Shown here: piece by piece, positions 42,961 to 51,106 of the stretch | Position numbering within the stretch: the first letter of the stretch is position 1 | How the letters are laid out: every line of letters starts with the position of its first letter | NCBI RefSeq assembly: GCF_900187265.1 | Contig: NZ_LT906450.1 | Location: 4,579,444-4,643,443 of the forward strand | Origin: Rhodococcus rhodochrous | GTDB taxonomy: Bacteria > Actinomycetota > Actinomycetes > Mycobacteriales > Mycobacteriaceae | DNA length: 64,000 nt | Direction: 5' to 3' | Notes under the pieces: model-generated | The model's database searches: none | What the model was told of the DNA's origin: nothing | The model's input: only the letters and a program-made list of their open reading frames with translations | Program-made: the position numbers and the translations under genes

Positions 42961-44031
42961 TCAGGGAACGGTCCACGTGTTGTCGCCCCGCAACAATTGC
43001 TGCAGGTCGGCGGCGCCGGACTCCTGCGCGACCCGCACCCGAGCACGCTCGGCGTCGTCGTAGGTCGTCCGCCCGACCTGCCGCACGATCCCCGTGACGA
43101 CGTAACGGAGGTCCTGGTCCGACAACCGCGACAGCGCGTACGCGTATTCGGGGTCGTCGGTGTGCGCGTCGTGCACGACGATGTCGGCGGCGTCCACCTC
43201 GGAGCGTTGCACCACCCGCAGGCCGAAACCCTTTCGGACGACGCAGAGCTCGTTGTCGACGCCGAAGATGATCGGTTCGCCGTGCCGCAGCCGGATCAGG
43301 TGCGACGGCGCTTCGTCCTTGCGCAACACGTCGAACGAGCCGTCGTTGAAGATCGGGCAGTCCTGCAGGATCTCGACGAAGGCCGTGCCGCGGTGGTGCG
43401 CCGCCGCGCGCAGGACCTCTGTCAGTCCGGCGCGATCGGAGTCGAGAGCACGTGCGACGAAGGACGCCTCGGCGCCGAGCGCGAGCGACAGGGTGTTGAA
43501 CGGTGCGTCGACCGACCCGCCGGGTGAGGACTTGGTGACCTTGCCGACCTCCGAGGTCGGCGAGTACTGCCCCTTGGTCAGGCCGTAGATCCGGTTGTTG
43601 AACAACAGGATCCGCATGTTCACGTTGCGACGCAGGGCGTGGACGAGATGGTTGCCACCGATCGACAGGGCGTCGCCGTCGCCGGTCACGACCCACACCG
43701 ACAGATCCGGACGCGTCACCGCCAGACCGGTCGCGAGTGTCGGGGCGCGTCCGTGGATCGAGTGCACACCGTAGGTGTCGAGATAGTAGGGGAAGCGCGA
43801 CGAGCATCCGATGCCGGAGACGAACACGAGATTCTCACGCCGGACACCCAATTCGGGCAGCAGGCTGCGGACCGTCGCGAGGATGACGTAGTCGCCGCAA
43901 CCCGGACACCACCGCACCTCCTGGTCGGAGGTGAAGTCCTTCGCCTTCTGCGGAACGTCCGTGCGGGGCACACCGTCGAGCGCATCGATGTGCGGGCGGA
44001 GTCCGAGATCGTGGCCGAGGAGTCCGGTCAT
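42961..44031 (-). CDS. korB: 2-oxoglutarate:ferredoxin oxidoreductase, beta subunit
   Basis: 356 residues. The thiamine-diphosphate subunit has RWCPGCGDYVIL and VVTGDGDALSIGGNHLVHALRRN, which bind TPP and the Fe-S cluster Cys residues. It pairs with the upstream alpha subunit (4-bp ATGA overlap). The KorAB pair oxidises 2-oxoglutarate to succinyl-CoA with ferredoxin, as an alternative to 2-oxoglutarate dehydrogenase in actinobacteria; 2-oxoacids other than 2-oxoglutarate are possible. The gene ends 8 bp from the split dyad element. Confidence 0.88.
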   Translation of the reverse strand: MTGLLGHDLGLRPHIDALDGVPRTDVPQKAKDFTSDQEVRWCPGCGDYVILATVRSLLPELGVRRENLVFVSGIGCSSRFPYYLDTYGVHSIHGRAPTLATGLAVTRPDLSVWVVTGDGDALSIGGNHLVHALRRNVNMRILLFNNRIYGLTKGQYSPTSEVGKVTKSSPGGSVDAPFNTLSLALGAEASFVARALDSDRAGLTEVLRAAAHHRGTAFVEILQDCPIFNDGSFDVLRKDEAPSHLIRLRHGEPIIFGVDNELCVVRKGFGLRVVQRSEVDAADIVVHDAHTDDPEYAYALSRLSDQDLRYVVTGIVRQVGRTTYDDAERARVRVAQESGAADLQQLLRGDNTWTVP

Positions 44032-45962
44032 GCTCGTGCCCTCTCTGCTGTGGGGTCGAGTTTCGTCGACGAGGCGACCGCGTCCGGAGTCCGGGATCGT
44101 TCGGTGTCGGCGAGTGTTCCGGCGAATTCGGCTTCGATGGCGTCGTGGAGTTCGTCGGCGCGGAAAGCCATGCCCGCCACCTTCGTCACCGGCTGGATGT
44201 CGGCGTCGAACCGCGACCGCAGAAGGAACGACAGCTGACCGAGGTTCATCTCCGGGACCAGCACGCGCCGGTAGCGTCCGAGTACGTCGCCGAGGTTCTT
44301 CGGCATCGGCGCCAGGTGACGCAGATGTGCTCGGGCCACCCGATGACCGGCGCGTCGAGCACGACGCACGGCCTCCCCGATCGGCCCGTACGACGACCCC
44401 CAGCCGAGCACGAGCACCTCGGCGTCACCGGTGGGATCGTCGACGTCGAGATTCGGGACGTCGATACCGGCCACCCGCGCGACCCGTAGTCGGGTCATCA
44501 GCTCGTGGTTGGTGTGGTGGTACGAGATGTCGCCTGTGCCGTCGGCCTTCTCGAGTCCGCCGATCCGATGCTCGCGACCTGCGGTTCCGGGTATCGCCCA
44601 GTCGCGCGCGAGGGTGTCGGCGTGGCGGGCGTAGGGCAGGTAGCCGGGGTCGTCGTCACCCGGCGACGCGGCGAAGCGCGGGTCGATGCGGGGCAGGTCG
44701 TCGATGTCGGGGATCCGCCACGGCTCGGATCCGTTGGCGATCGCGCCGTCGGACAACAGCATGACCGGGGTGCGGTAGGTGATCGCGATGCGCGCGGCCT
44801 CGAGTGCGGCGTCGAAGCAGTCGGCGGGTGACTGCGGAGCGACGATCGCGACGGGTGATTCGCCGTTGCGGCCGAACATCGCCTGCATCAGGTCGGCCTG
44901 TTCGGTCTTCGTCGGCAGTCCCGTGGACGGTCCGCCGCGCTGGACGTCGACGACGATCAGCGGAAGCTCGGTCATCACCGCCAGACCGATGGCCTCGGAT
45001 TGCAGGGCGATTCCCGGACCGGACGTGCTCGTGACCCCGAGCGCACCGCCGTAGGACGCGCCGATCGCGGCGCCGATACCCGCGATCTCGTCCTCGGCCT
45101 GGAAGGTGTGCACGCCGAAGCGTTCGAGCCTGCTCAGTTCGTGGAGGATGTCGGAGGCCGGCGTGATCGGGTAGGTGCCGAGGAAGACGTCCATCCCCGC
45201 CGCGCGACCTGCCGCGACGAGACCGTAGGCGAGGGCGGTGTTGCCGGTGATCTGCCGGTAGGTCCCGGACGGCAGCGACGCGCGGGCCACCTCGTAGGTC
45301 GTCGCGAACGCCTCGGTGGTCTCGCCGTAGTTCCAGCCGGCGCGCAGGGCGAGGATGTTCGCGTGCGCGATGTCGGGTTTCGACGCGAACTTGCGCTCGA
45401 GGAACGTCTCGACCGGCGCGATGGGCCGCCCGTACATCCACGACAGGAGACCGAGCGCGAACATGTTCTTCGAGCGCTGCGCGTCCTTCTTGCCCACGCC
45501 GGCGGGTTCGACGGCTCCGGCGGTGAGCGTGCTCATCGGCATGGCGTGGACGGTCAGGTGCTCCACGGCATCGGTGCCGAGCGGATCGGCGTCGTAGCCC
45601 GCTTTGCTCAGGTTCCGTTTGGTGAACTCGTCGCTGTTGACGATGAGGGTGCCACCTCGGGGCAGGTCGCCGACATTGGCCTTGAAGGCCGCCGGGTTCA
45701 TCGCGACCAGCACGTCGGGCCGGTCGCCTGCGGTGAGGATGTCGTGGTCGGCGATCTGGATCTGGAAGCTCGAGACTCCGGGAAGAGTGCCCTGAGGTGC
45801 GCGGATCTCGGCGGGAAAGTTGGGTTGTGTGGCCAGGTCGTTGCCGAAGGCGGCTGCCTCGGCGGTGAACCGGTCACCGGCGAGTTGCATGCCGTCGCCG
45901 GAGTCGCCGGCGATGCGGATGACGACCTGTTCGAGTTTCGCGCTCGACGCCATGCGCTCCAT
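44028..45962 (-). CDS. korA: 2-oxoglutarate:ferredoxin oxidoreductase, alpha-gamma fused subunit
   Basis: 644 residues. ATG 45962 has GAGGG 5 nt upstream; GTG 45974 or ATG 45953 are alternatives. The N-terminal gamma-like domain (about 8-190) has IRIAGDSGDGMQLAGDRFTAEA. The alpha part (about 210-600) has FLGTYPITPASDILHELSRL and the domain with FGRNGESPVAIVAPQSPADC. This fused gamma-alpha order is the actinobacterial KorA. It is first in the korAB operon. A 66-bp dyad element lies 52 bp upstream. Confidence 0.87.
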   Translation of the reverse strand: MERMASSAKLEQVVIRIAGDSGDGMQLAGDRFTAEAAAFGNDLATQPNFPAEIRAPQGTLPGVSSFQIQIADHDILTAGDRPDVLVAMNPAAFKANVGDLPRGGTLIVNSDEFTKRNLSKAGYDADPLGTDAVEHLTVHAMPMSTLTAGAVEPAGVGKKDAQRSKNMFALGLLSWMYGRPIAPVETFLERKFASKPDIAHANILALRAGWNYGETTEAFATTYEVARASLPSGTYRQITGNTALAYGLVAAGRAAGMDVFLGTYPITPASDILHELSRLERFGVHTFQAEDEIAGIGAAIGASYGGALGVTSTSGPGIALQSEAIGLAVMTELPLIVVDVQRGGPSTGLPTKTEQADLMQAMFGRNGESPVAIVAPQSPADCFDAALEAARIAITYRTPVMLLSDGAIANGSEPWRIPDIDDLPRIDPRFAASPGDDDPGYLPYARHADTLARDWAIPGTAGREHRIGGLEKADGTGDISYHHTNHELMTRLRVARVAGIDVPNLDVDDPTGDAEVLVLGWGSSYGPIGEAVRRARRAGHRVARAHLRHLAPMPKNLGDVLGRYRRVLVPEMNLGQLSFLLRSRFDADIQPVTKVAGMAFRADELHDAIEAEFAGTLADTERSRTPDAVASSTKLDPTAERARA

Positions 45963-46013
45963 CGTGGCCCTCACGCGCGCATGTGCAACCGTTTCTCCCG
46001 AAAAATTCTGCCC

Positions 46014-46079
46014 ATCCGCTACAAGATCGGCTTTCCGCTACAGCAATTGCGGTAGCGGAAAGCCGATTCTGTAGCGGAT
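46014..46079. repeat. intact 66-bp dyad element between the dienelactone hydrolase gene and korA
   Basis: ATCCGCTAC-N8-CTTTCCGCTAC-AGC-AATT-GCG-GTAGCGGAAAG-N8-GTAGCGGAT. Two 35-base arms share the central AATT and pair at all but two or three positions. Same design and arm length as the copy split by the IS element. It is 3 bp from the dienelactone hydrolase stop, so it may be its terminator or a regulator site for korA. Confidence 0.75.
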
Positions 46080-46082
46080 GCG

Positions 46083-46796
46083 TCAGGAGCGGACGGTATC
46101 CCCGATGAAGCTCAGCGCCTGGGGCCACGACACCGCGTAGGCGTCGGCGTTGACGGGATTGCCGTGCCGGTCGCGGGAGGAGAAGCCGTGTTCGGCGCCC
46201 GGATAGACGTGGGTGATGGTCGCGCCGGTCTCGCGCTGTTGCAGCGTCGCCTGCAGGTTCGCGAAGGTCTCGGCGCTCATGATCGTATCGGCGCCGGCGT
46301 GCAGCACCATGACGGGTGCCGCGACGTGACCTGCCTGTTCGACGGCGTCGATCGTATGGTTCGGGGCGGGCGGCACCGCGATCGACGGGTGGTAGGCGAC
46401 GACGTTCGCGACGCGCGTGTCGCGGGCGCCGAGGATCAGGGCGAGGCGTCCGCCGAGGCACCACCCGATCACGCCGACCTTCTCCAGGCGTAGTTCACCG
46501 AAGGCGTGGTCGAGCAGGGTCGCCATCTCCGCGAGGCACTTCTCGTCGTCGAGGCCCCGCATCAACTCCACGAGTTCCTCGCGCGAGCTGTCGTCGGCGC
46601 TCGGTCCGTGCCAGGGATCCCAGACGAGCGCGGTCACACCGGTTCCGGCGATGTCGTGCGCGTACTCGCGGACCTGGGCGTCGATGCCCGTGATCATGGG
46701 CAGCAGCAGCATTCCTCCGGTGGCACCGCCGAGCGGCCTGGCCAGGTAGGCGCGCAGACCTGCGATGTGAACGAATTCTGCCTCGATGTCGGTCAT
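46083..46796 (-). CDS. dienelactone hydrolase family protein
   Basis: 237 residues from ATG 46796, preceded by GAAGGACGG. The alpha/beta hydrolase has the Cys nucleophile of this family in GWCLGGR (near 115), an Asp in LHAGADTI and the His in GAEHGFSSR. Dienelactone hydrolases open lactones in chloroaromatic catabolism; many family members have other esters as substrates. No aromatic-ring pathway genes are adjacent. Stand-alone gene with the dyad element immediately after it. Confidence 0.83.
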   Translation of the reverse strand: MTDIEAEFVHIAGLRAYLARPLGGATGGMLLLPMITGIDAQVREYAHDIAGTGVTALVWDPWHGPSADDSSREELVELMRGLDDEKCLAEMATLLDHAFGELRLEKVGVIGWCLGGRLALILGARDTRVANVVAYHPSIAVPPAPNHTIDAVEQAGHVAAPVMVLHAGADTIMSAETFANLQATLQQRETGATITHVYPGAEHGFSSRDRHGNPVNADAYAVSWPQALSFIGDTVRS

Positions 46797-47012
46797 CGAC
46801 CGTCCTTCCACTTGCGTCGTTTGTTCGTCATGATCTTCGTACGAAGTCGTTCAGCGGGCAGCGCATCCACCCGTCGCCGCAGCTCAGGGGCCGTCCGTCC
46901 CGACCACCGAAAAAAATGAGAACATCATTTCCGTTTTGCGGTATCGTTCCTCTCGCGCACCGACGTACGGTCGGAGCACGGCAGACGGCTCGCTCGAAAG
47001 GGATACAGGCAG

Positions 47013-47705
47013 ATGGCTCGCACCGTATTGGTCAGTGGTGGCACCGGCGGACTCGGCAGCGCCGTGACGAAACATCTCCTCGACACCGGATGGCGGGTCG
47101 TGGTGCCGTGGCTGGTCCGTGACGAGCTCGAGCGCGTCGGCACGCATCCGAACCTCCGGCTCGTCCAGGCCGACCTCTCCGACGAGCAACAACTCGAAGA
47201 CGCCCTGAACCTGGCGTGCGACGACCCCGACGCCCCCCTGTTCGGCGTCGTCAACCTCGTCGGCGGCTTCACCTCCGGACCGCGGGTGCACGAGACCCCG
47301 ATCGAGGTGCTCGACTCCCAACTCGATCTCAACCTGCGCACCGCCTATTCCGTCAGCCAGGCGGCACTTCCCCACCTGATCCGCCGCGGCGGTGGATCGA
47401 TCGTCTGCATCTCCACCGCCGCGACGCTCAACCCCTTCCCGGGCGGCGCCTCCTACATCGCTTCCAAGGCCGCGGTGTCGGCGCTGGTCGAGACGATGGC
47501 GCTCGAGTACCGCGACGACCACATCCGCGTCAACGCGCTGCTGCCCGTCGTCATCGACACCCCGGCCAACCGCGCCGCGATGCCCGACGCCGACACGAGC
47601 CGCTGGTCGAAGCCGGCCGACATCGCGAAGGTCATCGAGTTCCTGATCTCCGATGCGGGCGCCTCCATCACCGGTGGTCTGATCCCCGTCACCAACGTCG
47701 GCTGA
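47013..47705 (+). CDS. short-chain dehydrogenase/reductase
   Basis: 230 residues. AAAGGGA Shine-Dalgarno. NAD(P)-binding SGGTGGLGSAV, NLVGG, the catalytic Ser in CISTAA, and YIASK (Tyr/Lys) in the standard SDR spacing. The usual NAG motif reads NLVGG. Oxidises or reduces an unknown hydroxyl/carbonyl substrate. The 201-bp gap upstream contains a TTGCGGTATCGTTCC stretch very close to one before the STAS gene (56341-56354), perhaps a shared promoter class. Convergent with whiB, 5-bp gap. Confidence 0.82.
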   Translation: MARTVLVSGGTGGLGSAVTKHLLDTGWRVVVPWLVRDELERVGTHPNLRLVQADLSDEQQLEDALNLACDDPDAPLFGVVNLVGGFTSGPRVHETPIEVLDSQLDLNLRTAYSVSQAALPHLIRRGGGSIVCISTAATLNPFPGGASYIASKAAVSALVETMALEYRDDHIRVNALLPVVIDTPANRAAMPDADTSRWSKPADIAKVIEFLISDAGASITGGLIPVTNVG

Positions 47706-47710
47706 CTGCG

Positions 47711-47986
47711 TCAGACCGACTGGAGGCGACCGAGTTTCATCGCACGTTCGAAGGCTCGTCGTTCGGAGTAGTTCATACCGCCCCATACGCCGTGCGTCTC
47801 TCCGGTGCGCACGGCGTGCTCTCGGCACGCGTCGATCACCGGGCAGGAGCGACAGACCTCCTTCGCCTGCCGCTCGGCCCGGAGCACCGCACCGCGGCCG
47901 TCCTCGGGCTGAGGGAAGAACATCGACGTGTCCACCCCGCGGCACCGCGCCGCGACCACCCAGTCACGGTCGCCGGATCCGTACAT
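47711..47986 (-). CDS. WhiB-family iron-sulfur transcription factor (WhiB3-like)
   Basis: 91 residues from ATG 47986, which has an AAGGAGG Shine-Dalgarno 6 nt upstream. Four Cys residues bind a 4Fe-4S cluster: one in AARCRGVD, then VCRSCPV and ACREHA. GVWGG is the family's sigma-factor-contact turn. The pattern is closest to WhiB3 but shorter at the C-terminus. WhiB proteins sense O2, NO or redox state and steer sigma-A. Its promoter carries the left shared motif also found before the acyl-CoA dehydrogenase at 34992, which suggests common regulation. Confidence 0.88.
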   Translation of the reverse strand: MYGSGDRDWVVAARCRGVDTSMFFPQPEDGRGAVLRAERQAKEVCRSCPVIDACREHAVRTGETHGVWGGMNYSERRAFERAMKLGRLQSV

Positions 47987-48039
47987 CGCCGCCTCCTTGC
48001 CCATCGGGCCATCGCGGACCCGCACTCGTCGAACGAGTA

Positions 48040-48055
48040 TTTGTACGGCCATTTT
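48040..48055 (-). promoter_or_regulatory. shared motif, left copy at the whiB promoter (AAAATGGCCGTACAAA)
   Basis: Identical over 16 bases to 35037-35052. On the minus strand a TTGACG box (48074-48079) precedes it by 17 bp. Confidence 0.55.
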
Positions 48056-48150
48056 TCGGTACCCGTCGGGGATCGTCAATCGCTGAGCAGCACGAATTCA
48101 TCAGAATCGACGATGCCAGTCGCTTCGGATACCTATAAGTACCGGAAGCT

Positions 48151-48166
48151 ATGGCCGCACATTTGG
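48151..48166 (+). promoter_or_regulatory. shared motif, right copy (ATGGCCGCACATTTGG)
   Basis: Inverted relative to the whiB copy and 95 bp away. One base differs from the CitE copy. It faces no gene on its own strand; the ATG inside encodes only a 10-codon reading frame, so it is more likely a regulator site than a start. Confidence 0.5.
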
Positions 48167-48202
48167 TGAGCGGACGAAGCTGAGCGGACCGGGCGAGGCG
48201 GA

Positions 48203-49423
48203 TCAGCCGACGATGCCGGCCTTCTTCAGGCCCGCGATCTGCTCGTCGGTGAGCCCGAGATCCGCGAGCACCGCGTCGGTGTGCTGACCGAGCCCCGGCA
48301 CCGCGCCCATCGGCAGTTCGACGTCCCGGAAGTTCATCGGCGGCAGGATGCCGCGCACCGTCCCCGCCTCGGTCTGCACCTCACGCCAGCGATCGCGCGT
48401 CGCGAGCTGGGGGTGCTCGATGAGCCCACGCAGATCGCGCAGCTGCGCGGCCGGCACACCGGCGTCGGCGAGCTTCCCGTCGAGCTCCGCACTGGTGAAC
48501 TGCTTGGTGGCCTGCCCGACCAGCGCATCGACCTCCTCGCGGCGACGCACCCGCTCGAGATTGGTGGCGTAGCGCGGATCGTCGCCCAGTTCGGGCATGC
48601 CGAGCACATCGGTGAGCGTGCGCCAGCCCCGGTCGTTCTGCACGCCGATGAGAATCTCGCCGTCCGAGGTGGGGTACTTGTCGTACGGCGCGATCGAGGT
48701 GTGCGACAGACCCATCCGCGGCACCTGGCGTCCCTGGTACATCTGCAGGTACATCGGGTAGCCGAGCCATTCGGCGGTCGCGTCGAACATCGACACGTCG
48801 ATCGTTGCGCCGACGCCGGTGCGGTGCCGGCGCAGCAGCGCCGCCTGGATCGAGGTGAGCGCGTACATGCCCGCGGCGATGTCCGAGGTGGGGATGCCCG
48901 TCTTCACTGCCGTCTCGGGTGTGCCGGTGATCGAGCACAGGCCGGTCTCGGACTGCACGAGCATGTCGTAGGCCTTGCGGTCGCGCATCGGTCCATCGGT
49001 TCCGTATCCCGACATGTTGACCACCACGAGTTCCGGGTGGTCGGCACGCAGGTCGTCGGCACCGAGTCCGAGACGCTCCACCGCGCCGGGTGCGAGATTC
49101 TGCAGGAAGACGTCGGCGCCGCGGATCAGCTTCTTCACCGCGTCGATGCCCTCGGGCGACTTGAGGTCCACGGCGAAGGATTCCTTGCCGCGGTTGAGCC
49201 ACACGAAGTGGGCGGCCAGTCCCTGCACAGCGCTGTCGTAGGCGCGGGCGAAGTCGCCGTCTCCGACGCGTTCGACCTTGACGACCCGGGCACCGAGATC
49301 CGCGAGGTGGCGCGTCGCGAGGGGCGCGGCGACCGCCTGCTCGAGGCTCACCACGGTGGTGCCCTCCAACGGCAGGCCGGCAGAAACCTCCACCTCGCTC
49401 CGAGTGGTTCCGTCGCTCGTCAC
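48203..49423 (-). CDS. CaiB/BaiF CoA-transferase (proposed C5-dicarboxylate locus)
   Basis: 406 residues, family-III CoA-transferase. VVSLEQAVAAPLATRHLADLGARVVKVER opens the Rossmann part, and the catalytic Asp is in GIPTSDIAAGMYALT. The region LSHTSIAPYDKYPTSDGE resembles the corresponding stretch of mesaconyl- and itaconate-type transferases. It would activate a carboxylate by moving CoA from succinyl-CoA or another donor. It is divergent from an MHS permease. A lyase-hydratase-dehydrogenase locus at 33.8-37.1 kb shares intergenic motifs with the region downstream of this gene. Confidence 0.8.
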   Translation of the reverse strand: MTSDGTTRSEVEVSAGLPLEGTTVVSLEQAVAAPLATRHLADLGARVVKVERVGDGDFARAYDSAVQGLAAHFVWLNRGKESFAVDLKSPEGIDAVKKLIRGADVFLQNLAPGAVERLGLGADDLRADHPELVVVNMSGYGTDGPMRDRKAYDMLVQSETGLCSITGTPETAVKTGIPTSDIAAGMYALTSIQAALLRRHRTGVGATIDVSMFDATAEWLGYPMYLQMYQGRQVPRMGLSHTSIAPYDKYPTSDGEILIGVQNDRGWRTLTDVLGMPELGDDPRYATNLERVRRREEVDALVGQATKQFTSAELDGKLADAGVPAAQLRDLRGLIEHPQLATRDRWREVQTEAGTVRGILPPMNFRDVELPMGAVPGLGQHTDAVLADLGLTDEQIAGLKKAGIVG

Positions 49424-49494
49424 CGTGGTGTTCCTTTCGCGTTCGCGGTTCCGTCCGGCGTATGTCTACCAGGCCGAACACCGACTCCCCGGTA

Positions 49495-49509
49495 ATACCT
49501 CTGAGGTAT
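49495..49509. promoter_or_regulatory. ATACCTC-T-GAGGTAT palindrome between CaiB and permease genes
   Basis: A 15-bp perfect inverted repeat in the 197-bp divergent region. The ATAC-N7-GTAT form fits a LysR-type site, and a LysR gene lies 1.5 kb away; GntR proteins are an alternative. Confidence 0.5.
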
Positions 49510-49620
49510 CGATCCGCGTCCCATTGGGTATTGGACTGCAAAGCCGAGCCCTGCCACCCTCTGATGAGACGCAGACCACATTCCACCCGCCTCGTCGGGG
49601 GCGTAAGAGACGGAGGGCGC

Positions 49621-51054
49621 ATGAGTTCGTCCACACCCACCGATCAGGAGATCGCGAAGAAGGCCCGCAAGGCCGGCATCGCCTCCTTCATCGGCACCAC
49701 CATCGAGTGGTACGACTTCTACATCTACGGCACGGCCGCCGCGCTGGTGTTCGGCCAGATCTTCTTCTCGGACGAACTCTCGAGCGGTGTCGCGACCCTC
49801 CTCGCGTTCGTCACCCTCTGGGCCGGCTTCCTCGCCCGCCCGCTCGGTGGCGTCATCTTCGGCCATCTCGGCGACCGCATCGGACGCAAGAACACCCTCG
49901 TCATCACGCTCGTCATGATGGGCATCGCGACGGTGGGTATCGGCCTGCTCCCGACCTACGCGCAGATCGGGATGTGGGCGCCGGTCCTGCTCGTCTTCCT
50001 GCGCATCGTGCAGGGCGTCGCGGTCGGCGGAGAATGGGGCGGTGCCGTCCTCATCGCCAGCGAGAACGCCCCGAAGGGCAAGGGAATCCTGTATTCGGCG
50101 TTCGCGCAGCAGGGTTCGCCCGCCGGCAACCTGCTGTCGACGATGGCGTTCTTCTTCCTCGCCGCGCTGCCCACCCCGCAGTTCATGATGTGGGGCTGGC
50201 GCATCCCGTTCCTGCTCTCCGGTGCACTGGTCGCCGTCGGCCTGATCATCCGCCTCAAGCTCGAGGAATCGGACGCGATGAAAGCCGTTCTGGCGCGCAA
50301 GAAGACGGTCAAGCTCCCGATCAAGGAAGTGCTGCGCAAGCACTGGGTCCTGGTCCTGCTCGGTGCCGGTGCACTGCCCCTCGCCCAGGTGACCTACTTC
50401 AAGAACACCTTCGCGCTGTCGTGGGCGACGAGCGAACTCGGCTACGAGCGCGGCACCTTCCTCGCGATCATCGCGATCGCCCTCGTGGTGCAGTTCATCG
50501 TGCAACCCTTCGGTGCCGTGCTGGTGTCGAAGATCGACATGCGCAAGGCCATGCTCCTGATGATCGTCCCGGAGCTGTTCCTCATGCCCGCGATGTTCTT
50601 CGCGATCCGCACCGAGACCTTCGCGATCGCCGCGATCGGTATGTGCCTCGCGACGATTCCGCACTCGATGTTCTACGGCGCGATCGCCGGCATCCTGGCC
50701 CGCGCCTTCCCGGCGAACATCCGTTACTCGGGCCTGTCGCTCGCCTACCAGCTGTGCTCGCTGATCGTCGGTGGTGGCACCCCGGTGCTCGCGCAGTACC
50801 TGCTCAACTCGTCGGGTGACGTCACCGGTGTGGCCATCGCGGCGGCCTGCTACGCAGCGGTCTCCCTCGTGTGCACCCTGGCGCTGCTCAAGCGCACCGG
50901 ATACGACCCGAAGGCACCGTCGGTCGCCGAGAAGTCCGACGCCGACGAACTCGCCCTCGAGCAGTCGGAGGCAGCCGAGCGCGACCGTCGTACGCCGGGC
51001 ACCGAGGACACCCCTCGCTCCGACGACACCCCACGAGATCGCGTCCATGCCTAG
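49621..51054 (+). CDS. MHS-type MFS metabolite:proton symporter
   Basis: 477 residues. A GGAGG Shine-Dalgarno precedes the ATG. Twelve membrane helices; family signatures GTTIEWYDFYIYGTAAAL at the start, ARPLGGVIFGHLGDRIGRKNTL in loop 2-3, and LRIVQGVAVGGEWGGAVL. This is the metabolite:H+ symporter (ShiA/PcaT/KgtP-like) group, which imports carboxylates such as shikimate, alpha-ketoglutarate and dicarboxylates. The long acidic C-terminal tail is unusual. Divergent from the CaiB transferase, it is the natural importer for that enzyme's substrate. Confidence 0.84.
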   Translation: MSSSTPTDQEIAKKARKAGIASFIGTTIEWYDFYIYGTAAALVFGQIFFSDELSSGVATLLAFVTLWAGFLARPLGGVIFGHLGDRIGRKNTLVITLVMMGIATVGIGLLPTYAQIGMWAPVLLVFLRIVQGVAVGGEWGGAVLIASENAPKGKGILYSAFAQQGSPAGNLLSTMAFFFLAALPTPQFMMWGWRIPFLLSGALVAVGLIIRLKLEESDAMKAVLARKKTVKLPIKEVLRKHWVLVLLGAGALPLAQVTYFKNTFALSWATSELGYERGTFLAIIAIALVVQFIVQPFGAVLVSKIDMRKAMLLMIVPELFLMPAMFFAIRTETFAIAAIGMCLATIPHSMFYGAIAGILARAFPANIRYSGLSLAYQLCSLIVGGGTPVLAQYLLNSSGDVTGVAIAAACYAAVSLVCTLALLKRTGYDPKAPSVAEKSDADELALEQSEAAERDRRTPGTEDTPRSDDTPRDRVHA

Positions 51055-51072
51055 GACGGATCCCTCGCACTC

Positions 51073-51104
51073 GGGGCCGGCCGGCGCAGTCGCCGGCCGA
51101 CCCC
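51073..51104. terminator. two-way terminator hairpin between the MHS permease and LysR genes
   Basis: GGGG-C-CGGCCGGCG (51073-51086), loop CAGT, then CGCCGGCCG-A-CCCC (51091-51104): 13 pairs around a single C-A mismatch, in the convergent gap. Confidence 0.7.
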
Positions 51105-51106
51105 GG

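Noticed and set aside
46916-47122. 68-codon frame starting upstream of the SDR gene
   Set aside because: It overlaps the SDR start in another frame, has Arg-rich composition, and the SDR has its own Shine-Dalgarno.
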